Shown here: in pieces, positions 1-6,378 of the stretch
Layout: every line of letters begins with the position of its first letter
Numbering within the stretch: position 1 is the first letter of the stretch
NCBI GenBank assembly: GCA_039916225.1
Contig: JBDSLU010000251.1
Location: forward strand, 1 to 12,746
Origin: JBDSLU01 sp039916225
GTDB lineage: Bacteria; Acidobacteriota; Vicinamibacteria; Vicinamibacterales; Vicinamibacteraceae
Direction: 5' to 3'
DNA length: 12,746 nt
The notes under the pieces: generated by a model
Database searches by the model: none
Told to the model about the DNA's origin: nothing
Seen by the model: only the letters and a program-made list of their open reading frames with translations
Made by a program: the position numbers and the translations under genes

Positions 1-55
1 GCGCCGCCAGCGTCAGACCGACCGTGACCCGAATCAGGAGAATGCCGAGTTCCAT
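1..55 (-). CDS. Probable DoxX-family membrane protein, N-terminal fragment
   Basis: Only the first 18 codons are inside the window. Read on the minus strand from an ATG at 55-53 they give MELGILLIRVTVGLTLAA, a hydrophobic opening typical of DoxX-family proteins, which are small four-helix inner-membrane proteins. A GAGGTG ribosome site lies just upstream (about 60-66 in plus coordinates), which supports this start. The gene lies downstream of the marR-like gene on the same strand, and a copy of the putative MarR operator sits 32 bp upstream of the start. MarR-controlled DoxX genes are a common pairing in bacteria. With so few residues the family is inferred from the opening pattern and the neighbour; another small membrane protein is possible. 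Confidence 0.5.
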   Translation of the reverse strand, partial: MELGILLIRVTVGLTLAA

Positions 56-86
56 CACTTCACCTCATCTAGTTGACTACTGGACG

Positions 87-104
87 ATACATACATGAAC
101 TACA
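87..104 (-). promoter_or_regulatory. Putative MarR operator before the DoxX-like gene
   Basis: The 18-mer ATACATACATGAACTACA matches 16 of 18 positions with ATTCATACATGAACTATA at 571-588, which lies over the marR promoter. The identical core is CATACATGAACTA (90-102). Both sites are in the same orientation relative to a minus-strand gene. A second element, TAGTTGACTA (70-79), a TAGT/ACTA inverted repeat, lies between this site and the DoxX-like start. The placement suggests that the adjacent MarR protein represses the DoxX-like gene. No clear -35 was found, so a separate promoter here is uncertain. Confidence 0.5.
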
Positions 105-144
105 AATGACGACTCCGCCACCGCGATGTTGTTGCCGCGAGTGC

Positions 145-576
145 TCACTTGCCCGGGGGTTTGACCTTGGCGAGCAGGGCCGCGAGCTGTTGCGATTCGG
201 CGGCGCTCAGCCGGCCGAGGACCTTGCGTTCGGCGTCTTGTTGCAACGCGACGCCCTCCTGGCAGACACGGCGCCCGGGCGCCGTCAGCACAGCCAGACG
301 CGCCCGTCGATCGTGCGGATCGGCCTGCCGGGCTACGAAGCCATCGGCCTCGAGCCGGTCGACCAGCTGCGTGATGTTCGACTTCACGCAGGCCAGCCGC
401 TCGGCGAGCTGACTCAGCGGCAACGACTCCCCTGCCGCCGACAGCGCTTTCAAGGCTTGGAGCTTGGCCATGGACAGCCCGATGCCGGAAAGCCTGGCCT
501 CGACCTCGGCCTCGGCGGCATAGGCCGCGTGAAGCAGGGTGGACAGCTGCAGCTTCGGTGACGCCGAACTATTCAT
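145..576 (-). CDS. MarR-family transcriptional regulator
   Basis: A winged helix-turn-helix repressor of 143 residues, the usual size for MarR dimers, which respond to small phenolic or oxidant ligands. Counting from the ATG at 576, the wHTH covers about residues 53-98: the LPLSQLAERL helix, a recognition helix around CVKSNITQLVDRLE, and the wing QADPHDRRARLAVLT, whose D-x-x-D-R-R motif is a MarR signature. N- and C-terminal helices would make the dimer interface. An in-frame ATG at 591 would add five residues (MYSSC). I prefer 576 because a good -10 box (TATAGT, 588-583) lies inside that extension and ends six bases before the 576 ATG, pointing to leaderless translation. It is expected to control itself and the downstream DoxX-like gene through the repeated site. 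The ligand cannot be read from sequence. Confidence 0.9.
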   Translation of the reverse strand: MNSSASPKLQLSTLLHAAYAAEAEVEARLSGIGLSMAKLQALKALSAAGESLPLSQLAERLACVKSNITQLVDRLEADGFVARQADPHDRRARLAVLTAPGRRVCQEGVALQQDAERKVLGRLSAAESQQLAALLAKVKPPGK

Positions 577-611
577 ACATGAACTATACATCCATGGACG
601 CTTCCGCGCAA
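571..611 (-). promoter_or_regulatory. marR promoter with overlapping operator
   Basis: On the minus strand TTGCGC (611-606) and TATAGT (588-583) are separated by exactly 17 bases, a sigma-70-like arrangement. The 18-bp operator copy at 571-588 covers the -10 box and the start codon. Its centre is a perfect inverted repeat, TTCAT-AC-ATGAA (572-583). This is the layout of an autorepressed MarR gene. The predicted transcript start is at or within a base or two of the ATG at 576. The promoter call rests on spacing and hexamer match only. Confidence 0.55.
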
Positions 612-617
612 GCGTCC
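596..617. repeat. 22-bp perfect inverted repeat over the marR -35 region
   Basis: GGACGCTT (596-603) and AAGCGTCC (610-617) are perfect inverted repeats around the six bases CCGCGC. The element covers the proposed marR -35 box (606-611) and lies 20 bp before the GTG of the plus-strand peptidase gene. It differs in sequence from the MarR-type site beside it, so it may bind a second regulator or form a hairpin in the peptidase leader. There is no T-run on either side, so a classic terminator is unlikely. Confidence 0.4.
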
Positions 618-636
618 GCTGGAACCGGCTACTCTC

Positions 637-2910
637 GTGACCACCATGGCCGCCCCTCTCTTACGTCGAGTCCTCGCCATCGCCGTCACCAGTCTGCTGC
701 TCGTCGCGAGCCTCGCCGGCCAGACCGCCGATCGCGTGGCCGCGCTCGACGCTCAGCTCGTGCGCATCTTCGATACCCGCGCGTTCGCCGTGCCCCGGTT
801 CGGTCCGGCCCGCTGGCTGGCCGACGGCTCGGGCTACACGGTCCTCGAGACCGGAAAGAGCGGCGGCTCGAACATCGTCCGCTACGACGCCCGCACCGGC
901 GCGCGGTCGGTGCTCGTCGACGCCGCGCGGTTGACGCCGCCCGGTGCCGCGACGCCGCTGGCCATCGACGACTACACCTGGTCGGCCGACGGCCGGCGCC
1001 TCCTGGTGTTCACCAATACCGCGCGCGTGTGGCGCGACCACACCCGCGGCGACTACTGGGTGCTCGGCGTCCAGTCGGGCTCGCTGCGCAAACTCGGCGG
1101 AGCGGCCCCGGCGTCGACGCTGATGTTTGCGAAGTTCTCGCCCGACGGCTCGCGAGTCGCCTACGTGCGGGCCAACAACCTGTATACGGAAGCCGTCGAC
1201 GGAGGACGGATCGCGCAGCTGACCCGTGATGGCTCGACGACGACGATCAACGGCACCTCGGACTGGGTCTACGAGGAGGAGCTGTTCCTGCGCGACTGTT
1301 TCCGCTGGAGCCCGGACGGCACCGCGCTCGCCTATTGGCAGTTCGACACCACCGGCATCGAGAACTTCACGCTGATCAACAACACCGCGTCGCTGTATCC
1401 GACGATCACGCGCATCCCATATCCCAAGGTCGGCACCAAGAACTCCGCCGTCCGCATCGGCGTGGTCGGAGCCCGCGGCGGCAAGACGAAGTGGATGCGC
1501 ACGCCGGGCGACCCGCGCGAGCACTATCTGGCCCGTCTGGACTGGGTGGACGGCAGGACGCTGGCCATCCAGCAGTTGAACCGCCTGCAGAATCGGAACG
1601 ATCTGCTGCTGGCGGATGCCCGGTCCGGCGAGACGCGTTCGATCTTCCACGACCAGTCGAAGGCGTGGGTGGAGGTGGTCGACGGCCTGCCTTGGCTCGA
1701 GAACGGACAGGCCTTCCTGTCGGTCAGCGAGCGCGATGGCTGGCGGCACGTCTATCGTGTCCGGCGCGACTCCGGCGAGGCCACGCTCGTCACCCGATTC
1801 GAGGCCGACGTCACCGACGTGGTGAGCGCCGACGTCGCGGCCGGCTGGCTCTACTTCCGGGCATCGCCCGACGACGCCACTCGACGCTACCTGTATCGCA
1901 GCCGGCTGGATGGCACCGGCGCGCCCGAGCGGCTGACGCCAGCCGACAGCCCCGGCACGCACGACTACCAGCTGGCGCCGGGCAGCCGCTTCGCCTTCCA
2001 CACCGTCTCCGGGATCGATCGCCCGCCCGTCACCAGCGTGATCGAGCTGCCCGACCACCGGCCGGTCCGGACCCTGACCGACACGTCGGCGCTCGGCGCG
2101 GCGCTCGTACCAATACTGGTGCCGCCGGTCGAGTTCTTCCAGGTCGAGATCGCCGGCGGCGTCCGGCTCGATGGCTGGATGCTGAAGCCGTCGCACTTCG
2201 ACGCCAGCCGCAAGTATCCCGTCATCGCCTACGTCTACGGCGAACCGTGGTCGCAGACGGTCGTCGATCGCTGGGGTGGCAACCGGATGCTCTTCCACCG
2301 GGCTTTGGCCGAGGCCGGCTACATCCTGGTCAGCATCGACAACCGCGGCACGCCGGCTCCGCGCGGCCGGGACTGGCGGCAGATCGTCTACGGCGCGGTC
2401 GGCGACCTGTCGTCGAAGGATCAGGCGGCGGCGATGCTGGCGCTGGCGGCGAAGCACCCGTTCATCGACCGCGAGCGCCTCGGCATCTGGGGCTGGAGCG
2501 GCGGCGGCTCGAACACCCTCAATGCGATGTTCAGGTTCCCCGACGTCTATCAAGTGGGCGTGTCGGTGGCGCCGGTGCCTGATCAGCGGCTCTACGACAC
2601 CATCTACCAGGAGCGTTACATGGGGCTGCCCTCGTCGAACGAGGCCGGCTACCGGCTCGGATCAGCGCTGTCGTTCGCCGACGGCCTGAAAGGCAAGCTG
2701 TTGATCGTCCACGGCTCCGGCGACGACAACGTGCACATCCAGGGCACCGAGCGACTGGTCGATCGGCTGGTCGAGCTCGGCAAGCCGTTCGACCTGATGA
2801 TCTATCCCAATCGCACTCATGCGATCAGTGAGGGTGCGGGGACCGCGCTGCACCTGCATCGGCTGATCGCGCGCTACTTCCTGACGAACCTCCCGCCCGG
2901 CCCGCGGTGA
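637..2910 (+). CDS. Secreted dipeptidyl peptidase IV-type S9 prolyl oligopeptidase
   Basis: A 757-residue serine peptidase of the S9B type, expected to remove dipeptides from the N-termini of peptides outside the cytoplasm. Residues 1-31 look like a signal peptide (RR, a long hydrophobic core, then SLAGQ). An N-terminal beta-propeller of WSPDG/FSPDG-like blades covers roughly residues 35-490. It contains DWVYEEE (209-215), the motif whose glutamates bind the substrate N-terminus in DPP IV. The C-terminal alpha/beta-hydrolase domain carries the triad: Ser621 in GWSGGG, Asp696 in GSGDDNVH, and His728 in NRTHAIS. DPP IV proper has GWSYGG, so the residue after the nucleophile differs. GTG 637 and ATG 646 are both possible starts and both keep the signal peptide. 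The gene is divergent from marR. Exopeptidase activity is likely but inferred. Confidence 0.92.
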   Translation: MTTMAAPLLRRVLAIAVTSLLLVASLAGQTADRVAALDAQLVRIFDTRAFAVPRFGPARWLADGSGYTVLETGKSGGSNIVRYDARTGARSVLVDAARLTPPGAATPLAIDDYTWSADGRRLLVFTNTARVWRDHTRGDYWVLGVQSGSLRKLGGAAPASTLMFAKFSPDGSRVAYVRANNLYTEAVDGGRIAQLTRDGSTTTINGTSDWVYEEELFLRDCFRWSPDGTALAYWQFDTTGIENFTLINNTASLYPTITRIPYPKVGTKNSAVRIGVVGARGGKTKWMRTPGDPREHYLARLDWVDGRTLAIQQLNRLQNRNDLLLADARSGETRSIFHDQSKAWVEVVDGLPWLENGQAFLSVSERDGWRHVYRVRRDSGEATLVTRFEADVTDVVSADVAAGWLYFRASPDDATRRYLYRSRLDGTGAPERLTPADSPGTHDYQLAPGSRFAFHTVSGIDRPPVTSVIELPDHRPVRTLTDTSALGAALVPILVPPVEFFQVEIAGGVRLDGWMLKPSHFDASRKYPVIAYVYGEPWSQTVVDRWGGNRMLFHRALAEAGYILVSIDNRGTPAPRGRDWRQIVYGAVGDLSSKDQAAAMLALAAKHPFIDRERLGIWGWSGGGSNTLNAMFRFPDVYQVGVSVAPVPDQRLYDTIYQERYMGLPSSNEAGYRLGSALSFADGLKGKLLIVHGSGDDNVHIQGTERLVDRLVELGKPFDLMIYPNRTHAISEGAGTALHLHRLIARYFLTNLPPGPR

Positions 2911-2917
2911 CGCGCCG

Positions 2918-3139
2918 ACGGCGTTGCGTCCCTTGATCATCGGCCTGGTCGTCGGCGTCGGCTTCGTCCACGCCTTCGATCGCCTGCTCGGATCGCCACC
3001 GGCGGGGATCGCCATGTCCGATGCCGCCACCCTGGTGCCGCTCCTCGCCATGGTCGTCATCGTCGCAGTCGCGGCGTGCCTGCTGCCGGCGCGGCGAGCG
3101 GCACACGTCGATCCGATGGACGCCCTGCGGCTGGAGTAG
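2918..3139 (+). pseudogene. Orphan C-terminal fragment of an FtsX/MacB-like ABC permease
   Basis: About 73 codons read TALRPLIIGLVVGVG... and end in ACLLPARRAAHVDPMDALRLE. The tail motif PARRAAxVDPMxALRxE is characteristic of the C-terminus of MacB/FtsX-type permeases, including the large ADOP permeases abundant in Acidobacteriota. Two membrane segments are visible (about 2933-2977 and 3036-3090). The remaining several hundred residues of a normal permease, with its periplasmic domain and first membrane helices, are absent. The upstream DNA is the 3' end of the peptidase gene, so this looks like a remnant left by a deletion or recombination. The only start available is a TTG at 2924 without a clear ribosome site. 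Expression as a miniprotein is possible but not indicated. Confidence 0.7.
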
Positions 3140-3147
3140 CGCCCGCG

Positions 3148-4386
3148 TCAGGCGGTCGAACGGGACGCCCCGGGCGAATCGAGATGCGACACCAGGTGGT
3201 CGATCACGTCGCGGGCGTCGTCCTCGATGCCGTGGATGAAGGTCGACTTGCGGCGGCGGAGCACGGGGAGACCGAGGGCGTAGAGGCCCGGCGCGTCGTC
3301 GACGACGCCGCCGTCGTGGCGCAATCCGCCCTTCTCGTCCAGCACCGGCACGTCGAGCCAGCGGTAGTCGGGATGAAACCCGGTGGCCCACACGACCGAC
3401 CGGATGCCGCGACGCGTCAGATCGAGCTGTAGCGGCGAGGACGCCGGAACCTGCGTCGGTGCGAAACGCTCCACCGCACCGACGTCGGCCTCGCGCCCGC
3501 TGGCGCGCGCCCAGGCGTCGAAGGTGGCGAGCAGGCGCTCCATCTTCAGGTCGGCGAGCGAGAAGACGTTGCGCAGGCCACCCGAGAACAGCGCCCGGCC
3601 GTCGCGGATGGCGGCGAGCCGGCCGACCAGCGTGACGCCCAACCCGGCGAGGGCGTTCAGGTCGAGGGTCGATCGCTCGGCGGTGCCAACCAATTGCGGC
3701 GACGGCAGCCGGCGCGCGCGGGTCAGGTCGTCGATCTCGTCGTAGCGCTGGTTCCACACGCCCGACGCGTCCATCCACCACAGCACGTCGCGGCCGCGAT
3801 AGGTGCGCGGAAGGCGCACGTGCTCGCCGACCGACAGCGTCACCGGCCGGCCCGACTGCTGGATCTCGGCGGCGAGCTGGACGCCGGTCGCCGATCCGCC
3901 CACGACCAGCACGCCGCCGTCAGGCAGGTTGGCGGGATTGCGATAGTCGAACGGCGTCACCTGCACGATCGACGGCGGCACGCCGGCCGCGACGGCCGGC
4001 ACGCTCGCCACGTTGCAGGCACCGCTGGCGAGCACGAGGCATCTGCATCGGATCGCGCCGGTGCTGGTGATCACCTCGTAGCCGCCGTCGGCGGGCCGCA
4101 CCGACGTGACGCTGGTCCGGGTGCGGACCGGCGCGTTCGAGACGCGGGCAAAGCGGTCGATGAAGGCGACCACTTCGCTGCTCGACATGTAGCCGTCCGG
4201 ATCCGGGCCGTCGTAGGCCAGGCCCGGCAGACGGCTCTGCCAGTTGGGCGTGAGCAGGCGCAGCGAATCCCAGCGCTCGGTGCGCCAGGAATTCGCTACG
4301 TCGCCGCGCTCCAGCACGACGTGATCGATCGATCGATCGGTGAGGAAGCGGCTCGCGGCGAGGCCGGCATGGCCGGCCCCGATCAC
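3148..4386 (-). CDS. FAD/NAD(P)-binding flavoprotein monooxygenase-like oxidoreductase
   Basis: A cytoplasmic two-dinucleotide-domain flavoprotein resembling FMO/CzcO-type (Pyr_redox_3) enzymes, 412 residues from the GTG at 4386. The FAD site is IGAGHAG (2-8), followed by LERGDVANSWRTERWDSLRL (26-45). The NAD(P) site is VVGGSATG (161-168), and ATGF (334-337) is the conserved C-terminal motif. The FxGxxxHxxx fingerprint of true FMOs and Baeyer-Villiger enzymes is not seen, so the reaction and substrate are unknown. The coordinates use the first conventional start. However, the GTG start cuts off the first beta strand, while an ATC at 4407 preceded by GGAG restores it (IERVSTLVIGAGHAG) and is probably the real start. 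The gene lies 47-68 bp after the OsmC gene on the same strand and is likely co-transcribed with it. Confidence 0.85.
   Translation of the reverse strand: MIGAGHAGLAASRFLTDRSIDHVVLERGDVANSWRTERWDSLRLLTPNWQSRLPGLAYDGPDPDGYMSSSEVVAFIDRFARVSNAPVRTRTSVTSVRPADGGYEVITSTGAIRCRCLVLASGACNVASVPAVAAGVPPSIVQVTPFDYRNPANLPDGGVLVVGGSATGVQLAAEIQQSGRPVTLSVGEHVRLPRTYRGRDVLWWMDASGVWNQRYDEIDDLTRARRLPSPQLVGTAERSTLDLNALAGLGVTLVGRLAAIRDGRALFSGGLRNVFSLADLKMERLLATFDAWARASGREADVGAVERFAPTQVPASSPLQLDLTRRGIRSVVWATGFHPDYRWLDVPVLDEKGGLRHDGGVVDDAPGLYALGLPVLRRRKSTFIHGIEDDARDVIDHLVSHLDSPGASRSTA
4323..4338. repeat. (GATC)4 tetranucleotide repeat inside the flavoprotein gene
   Basis: Four perfect tandem GATC units, followed by one more G, lie in the 5' part of the coding region and encode D-R-S-I-D (residues 17-21). 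Gain or loss of one unit would shift the frame near the start of the protein. The run is also self-complementary and contains four potential Dam-type sites. Four units is short for a phase-variable tract, so it may be chance codon use. Confidence 0.6.
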
Positions 4387-4404
4387 GAGGGTGCTGACGC
4401 GCTC

Positions 4405-4417
4405 GATGGCTTGCTCC
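4405..4417 (-). promoter_or_regulatory. Ribosome site and probable ATC start of the flavoprotein gene
   Basis: On the minus strand GGAG (4417-4414) is followed after six bases by ATC (4407-4405), which opens the frame I-E-R-V-S-T-L-V-I-G-A-G. An in-frame TGA at 4428-4426 closes the frame upstream, and no ATG, GTG or TTG lies between that stop and the GTG at 4386. The GTG itself has no purine-rich site before it. Initiation at ATC, or a base error or mutation of an original ATG, fits best. Confidence 0.45.
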
Positions 4418-4454
4418 GCCTGCGGTCACGAGGGACCGCGCGCAACAATCGGCG

Positions 4455-5009
4455 CTACAGCACTTCGACGGTGACGTTCACCGGGTTGGTGATGACGTCA
4501 TAGACGGCCGAGCGCTTCTGCGACTGCGCGACGATCGCCTCGATCTCCTGCTTCGACGCGTCGGCGTCGATCTTGAAGGTGACCTTGATGTCGTCGTAGC
4601 CGTTGCGCACCTCGCTGTCGATGCCGAGGATGCCACGGATGTCCATGCTCCCTTCGACGTTCGATTCGACCGAACGCAGCTGGATGCCGCGGTTCTGCGC
4701 GACCGCCGCGACGCCGGCCGTCAGGCACGACGCCAGCCCGACCAGCATGTATTCGACCGGCGTGACGCCCTTGTCCTCGGACGCGAAGATCTCCGGATGA
4801 TCGGCGGAGAAGGACGTTTCCGTCTTGTGCTGCTGTTCCTGGCCGAGGCCGAAGAAGCCTTTGACCTTGCTCTCGCTGTGGGTGCCGTTCTGCCACTTGC
4901 AGGTCGCCCGCCAGGCGAACTTCGCCGCTTCCGGTGCGCCCTTCAACGCCTCGCGCGCGTCGAGCAGCGCTTGAACGTTGACCCCGTTGTTGACCGCCAT
5001 CGTCGCCAT
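4455..5009 (-). CDS. OsmC-family protein
   Basis: A 184-residue cytoplasmic OsmC-superfamily protein. Members include thiol peroxidases of organic hydroperoxides and related proteins of unknown substrate. The helix TPVEYMLVGLASCLTAGVA places Cys95 where OsmC/Ohr proteins have their first catalytic cysteine. At the second catalytic position the sequence reads QKRSAVYDVITNPVNV with Ser167 instead of cysteine, as in the large subgroup of OsmC-like proteins without the resolving thiol. Peroxidase activity of the classical kind is therefore doubtful. The N-terminal part contains a Gly/Gln-rich stretch, GFFGLGQEQQHK (51-62), before HPEIFASED. ATG 5009 was chosen because GGAG lies seven bases upstream. 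The frame stays open much further upstream, but that part only mirrors metX. The flavoprotein gene follows on the same strand. Confidence 0.9.
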   Translation of the reverse strand: MATMAVNNGVNVQALLDAREALKGAPEAAKFAWRATCKWQNGTHSESKVKGFFGLGQEQQHKTETSFSADHPEIFASEDKGVTPVEYMLVGLASCLTAGVAAVAQNRGIQLRSVESNVEGSMDIRGILGIDSEVRNGYDDIKVTFKIDADASKQEIEAIVAQSQKRSAVYDVITNPVNVTVEVL

Positions 5010-5079
5010 CTCTACTCTCCTTCGGTCGTGTTTGGTTGGGGCGTCCGGTGCCCACGGGTCACCCCATGGGAAGCCCCGC

Positions 5080-5089
5080 ATCATATAAC
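5080..5089. promoter_or_regulatory. Overlapping divergent -10 boxes between the osmC-like gene and metX
   Basis: The only AT-rich patch in the 153-bp intergenic region reads ATCATATAAC. On the minus strand it offers TATGAT (5085-5080) for the OsmC gene, 71 bp from its ATG. On the plus strand it offers TATAAC (5084-5089) for the met operon. Neither has a convincing -35 at 16-18 bp. Shared use would make the two directions compete. A second plus-strand candidate, TATCAT (5150-5155), lies seven bases before the metX ATG at 5163 and would give a leaderless message. Confidence 0.35.
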
Positions 5090-5109
5090 AGCCCGATTCC
5101 GGCGACCGA

Positions 5110-5161
5110 ACATCGGCGTCATCCCGCCGATGTCGTCGAAAAGCGGCGGTATCATTCCGCC
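5110..5161 (+). promoter_or_regulatory. metX leader with two small hairpins
   Basis: The first stem pairs ACATCGGC (5110-5117) with GCCGATGT (5126-5133) around an eight-base loop. The second pairs GGCGG (5145-5149) with CCGCC (5157-5161) and ends one base before the metX ATG at 5163. No purine-rich ribosome site lies before the ATG. I looked for hallmarks of known SAM riboswitches and saw none. The structures could affect translation, but this is inferred only from pairing. Confidence 0.25.
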
Positions 5162-5162
5162 C

Positions 5163-6371
5163 ATGGCGTCGACATCGCCGAAAGCCGCCGCCGGCTCGGT
5201 CGGCACCGTCGAGACGCAGTTCCTCGACCTGCCTGATCCATTGCCGCTCGACTGCGGGCGCGAGCTCGCCGCGGTGCGCATCGCCTACGAAACCTACGGC
5301 ACGCTGGCGCCGGCCCGCGACAACGTGATCCTGGTGTGCCACGCCCTCAGCGGCGACGCGCACGCCGCCGGCTTCGCCCGTCGTCCGCCCGCCGACAGCA
5401 CGCGCGACGGCTTCGGCGCCGACGATCGGGACGGCAACGCCGGCAAGGGGCTGGGCTGGTGGGACGGCATGATCGGGCCGGGCAAGGCCTTCGACACCGA
5501 TCGCTACTTCGTCGTCTCGACCAACCTGCTGGGCGGCTGCCGCGGCACGACCGGACCGTCGTCGATCGATCCGGCGACCGGCCGGCCCTACGGCTCCGAC
5601 TTCCCCGTCATCACCGTCACCGACATGGTCCGCGCCGAGCGTGTGTTCCTCGACGTCCTCGGCATCCGCCGCCTGGCCGCCGTCGCCGGCGGATCGCTCG
5701 GCGGCATGCAGGCGCTCGAGTGGGCGGTCCGCCATCCGGCCGACGTCGACGCCATCGTGGTCATCGCCAGCACGCCGGCACTCAAGCCGCAGGGCGTCGC
5801 CTGGAACGCCATCGCCCGCAGCGCGATCATGGCCGACCCGGCCTGGCAGGACGGCCACTATCACGGCACCGGCCGCAAGCCGGACGCCGGCATGGGCGTG
5901 GCGCGCATGGTCGGCCACATCACCTATCTCTCGGCGTCGTCGCTCGGCGAAAAGTTCGGACGGCGGCTGCAGTTCGCCGACGACATCCGCTACACGCTGC
6001 GCCAGCCCGAGTTCGAGATCGAGAGCTACCTCCGCTACCAGGCGGACGCGTTCGTCAAGCGCTTCGACGCCAACACCTATCTCTACACGTCGCGAGCACT
6101 GACCTATTTCGATCTGGCCCGGCAGTACGGCGACGGCTCGCTGGCGCACGCCGTGCACAATGTCTCGGCGCGGACCCTGCTGATCGCCTTCAGCTCGGAC
6201 TGGCTGTATCCGCCGGCCTGCTCCGAGGAGCTGGCCCAGGCGCTGCGGGCACAGGGCAAGGACGTCGTGCTGCACGTCATCGACGCGCCCTACGGGCACG
6301 ACTGTTTCCTGCTGGAAGAGGCGCGGCAGACGCCGATGATCCAGGACTTTCTCGCCGGACACAGAACCTAG
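5163..6371 (+). CDS. metX: Homoserine O-acyltransferase (MetX)
   Basis: The enzyme acylates homoserine (normally with acetyl-CoA) in the first committed step of methionine synthesis; cytoplasmic, 402 residues. It is an alpha/beta-hydrolase-fold enzyme with the full triad: Ser178 in GGSLGGMQALEW, Asp346 in FSSDWLYPP, and His379 in YGHDCFLLE. LGGCRGTTGPSSIDPATG is the family signature loop. Some MetX-fold enzymes use succinyl-CoA, and sequence reading alone does not settle the donor. The metY gene starts seven bases after the stop, and the stop TAG is part of its AGGAG ribosome site, so the two are coupled. An in-frame ATG at 5130 would add 11 residues (MSSKSGGIIPP). I prefer 5163 because homology-like sequence starts near VETQFLDLPDPLPLDCG and a TATCAT box suggests a leaderless start there. 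Confidence 0.95.
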   Translation: MASTSPKAAAGSVGTVETQFLDLPDPLPLDCGRELAAVRIAYETYGTLAPARDNVILVCHALSGDAHAAGFARRPPADSTRDGFGADDRDGNAGKGLGWWDGMIGPGKAFDTDRYFVVSTNLLGGCRGTTGPSSIDPATGRPYGSDFPVITVTDMVRAERVFLDVLGIRRLAAVAGGSLGGMQALEWAVRHPADVDAIVVIASTPALKPQGVAWNAIARSAIMADPAWQDGHYHGTGRKPDAGMGVARMVGHITYLSASSLGEKFGRRLQFADDIRYTLRQPEFEIESYLRYQADAFVKRFDANTYLYTSRALTYFDLARQYGDGSLAHAVHNVSARTLLIAFSSDWLYPPACSEELAQALRAQGKDVVLHVIDAPYGHDCFLLEEARQTPMIQDFLAGHRT

Positions 6372-6378
6372 GAGACCG

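Noticed and set aside
596..617. Rho-independent terminator
   Set aside because: The stem is good but no T-run follows on either strand, and the element lies between divergent genes where no transcript should end.
661..2553. A 630-codon minus-strand open frame opposite the S9 peptidase
   Set aside because: It has low-complexity composition and no recognisable motif; the plus strand has an intact catalytic triad and propeller motifs.
5010..5162. SAM riboswitch before metX
   Set aside because: Only two short hairpins are present; I could not find the conserved cores of SAM-I, SAM-II or SAM-IV types by eye. A covariance-model scan would be decisive.
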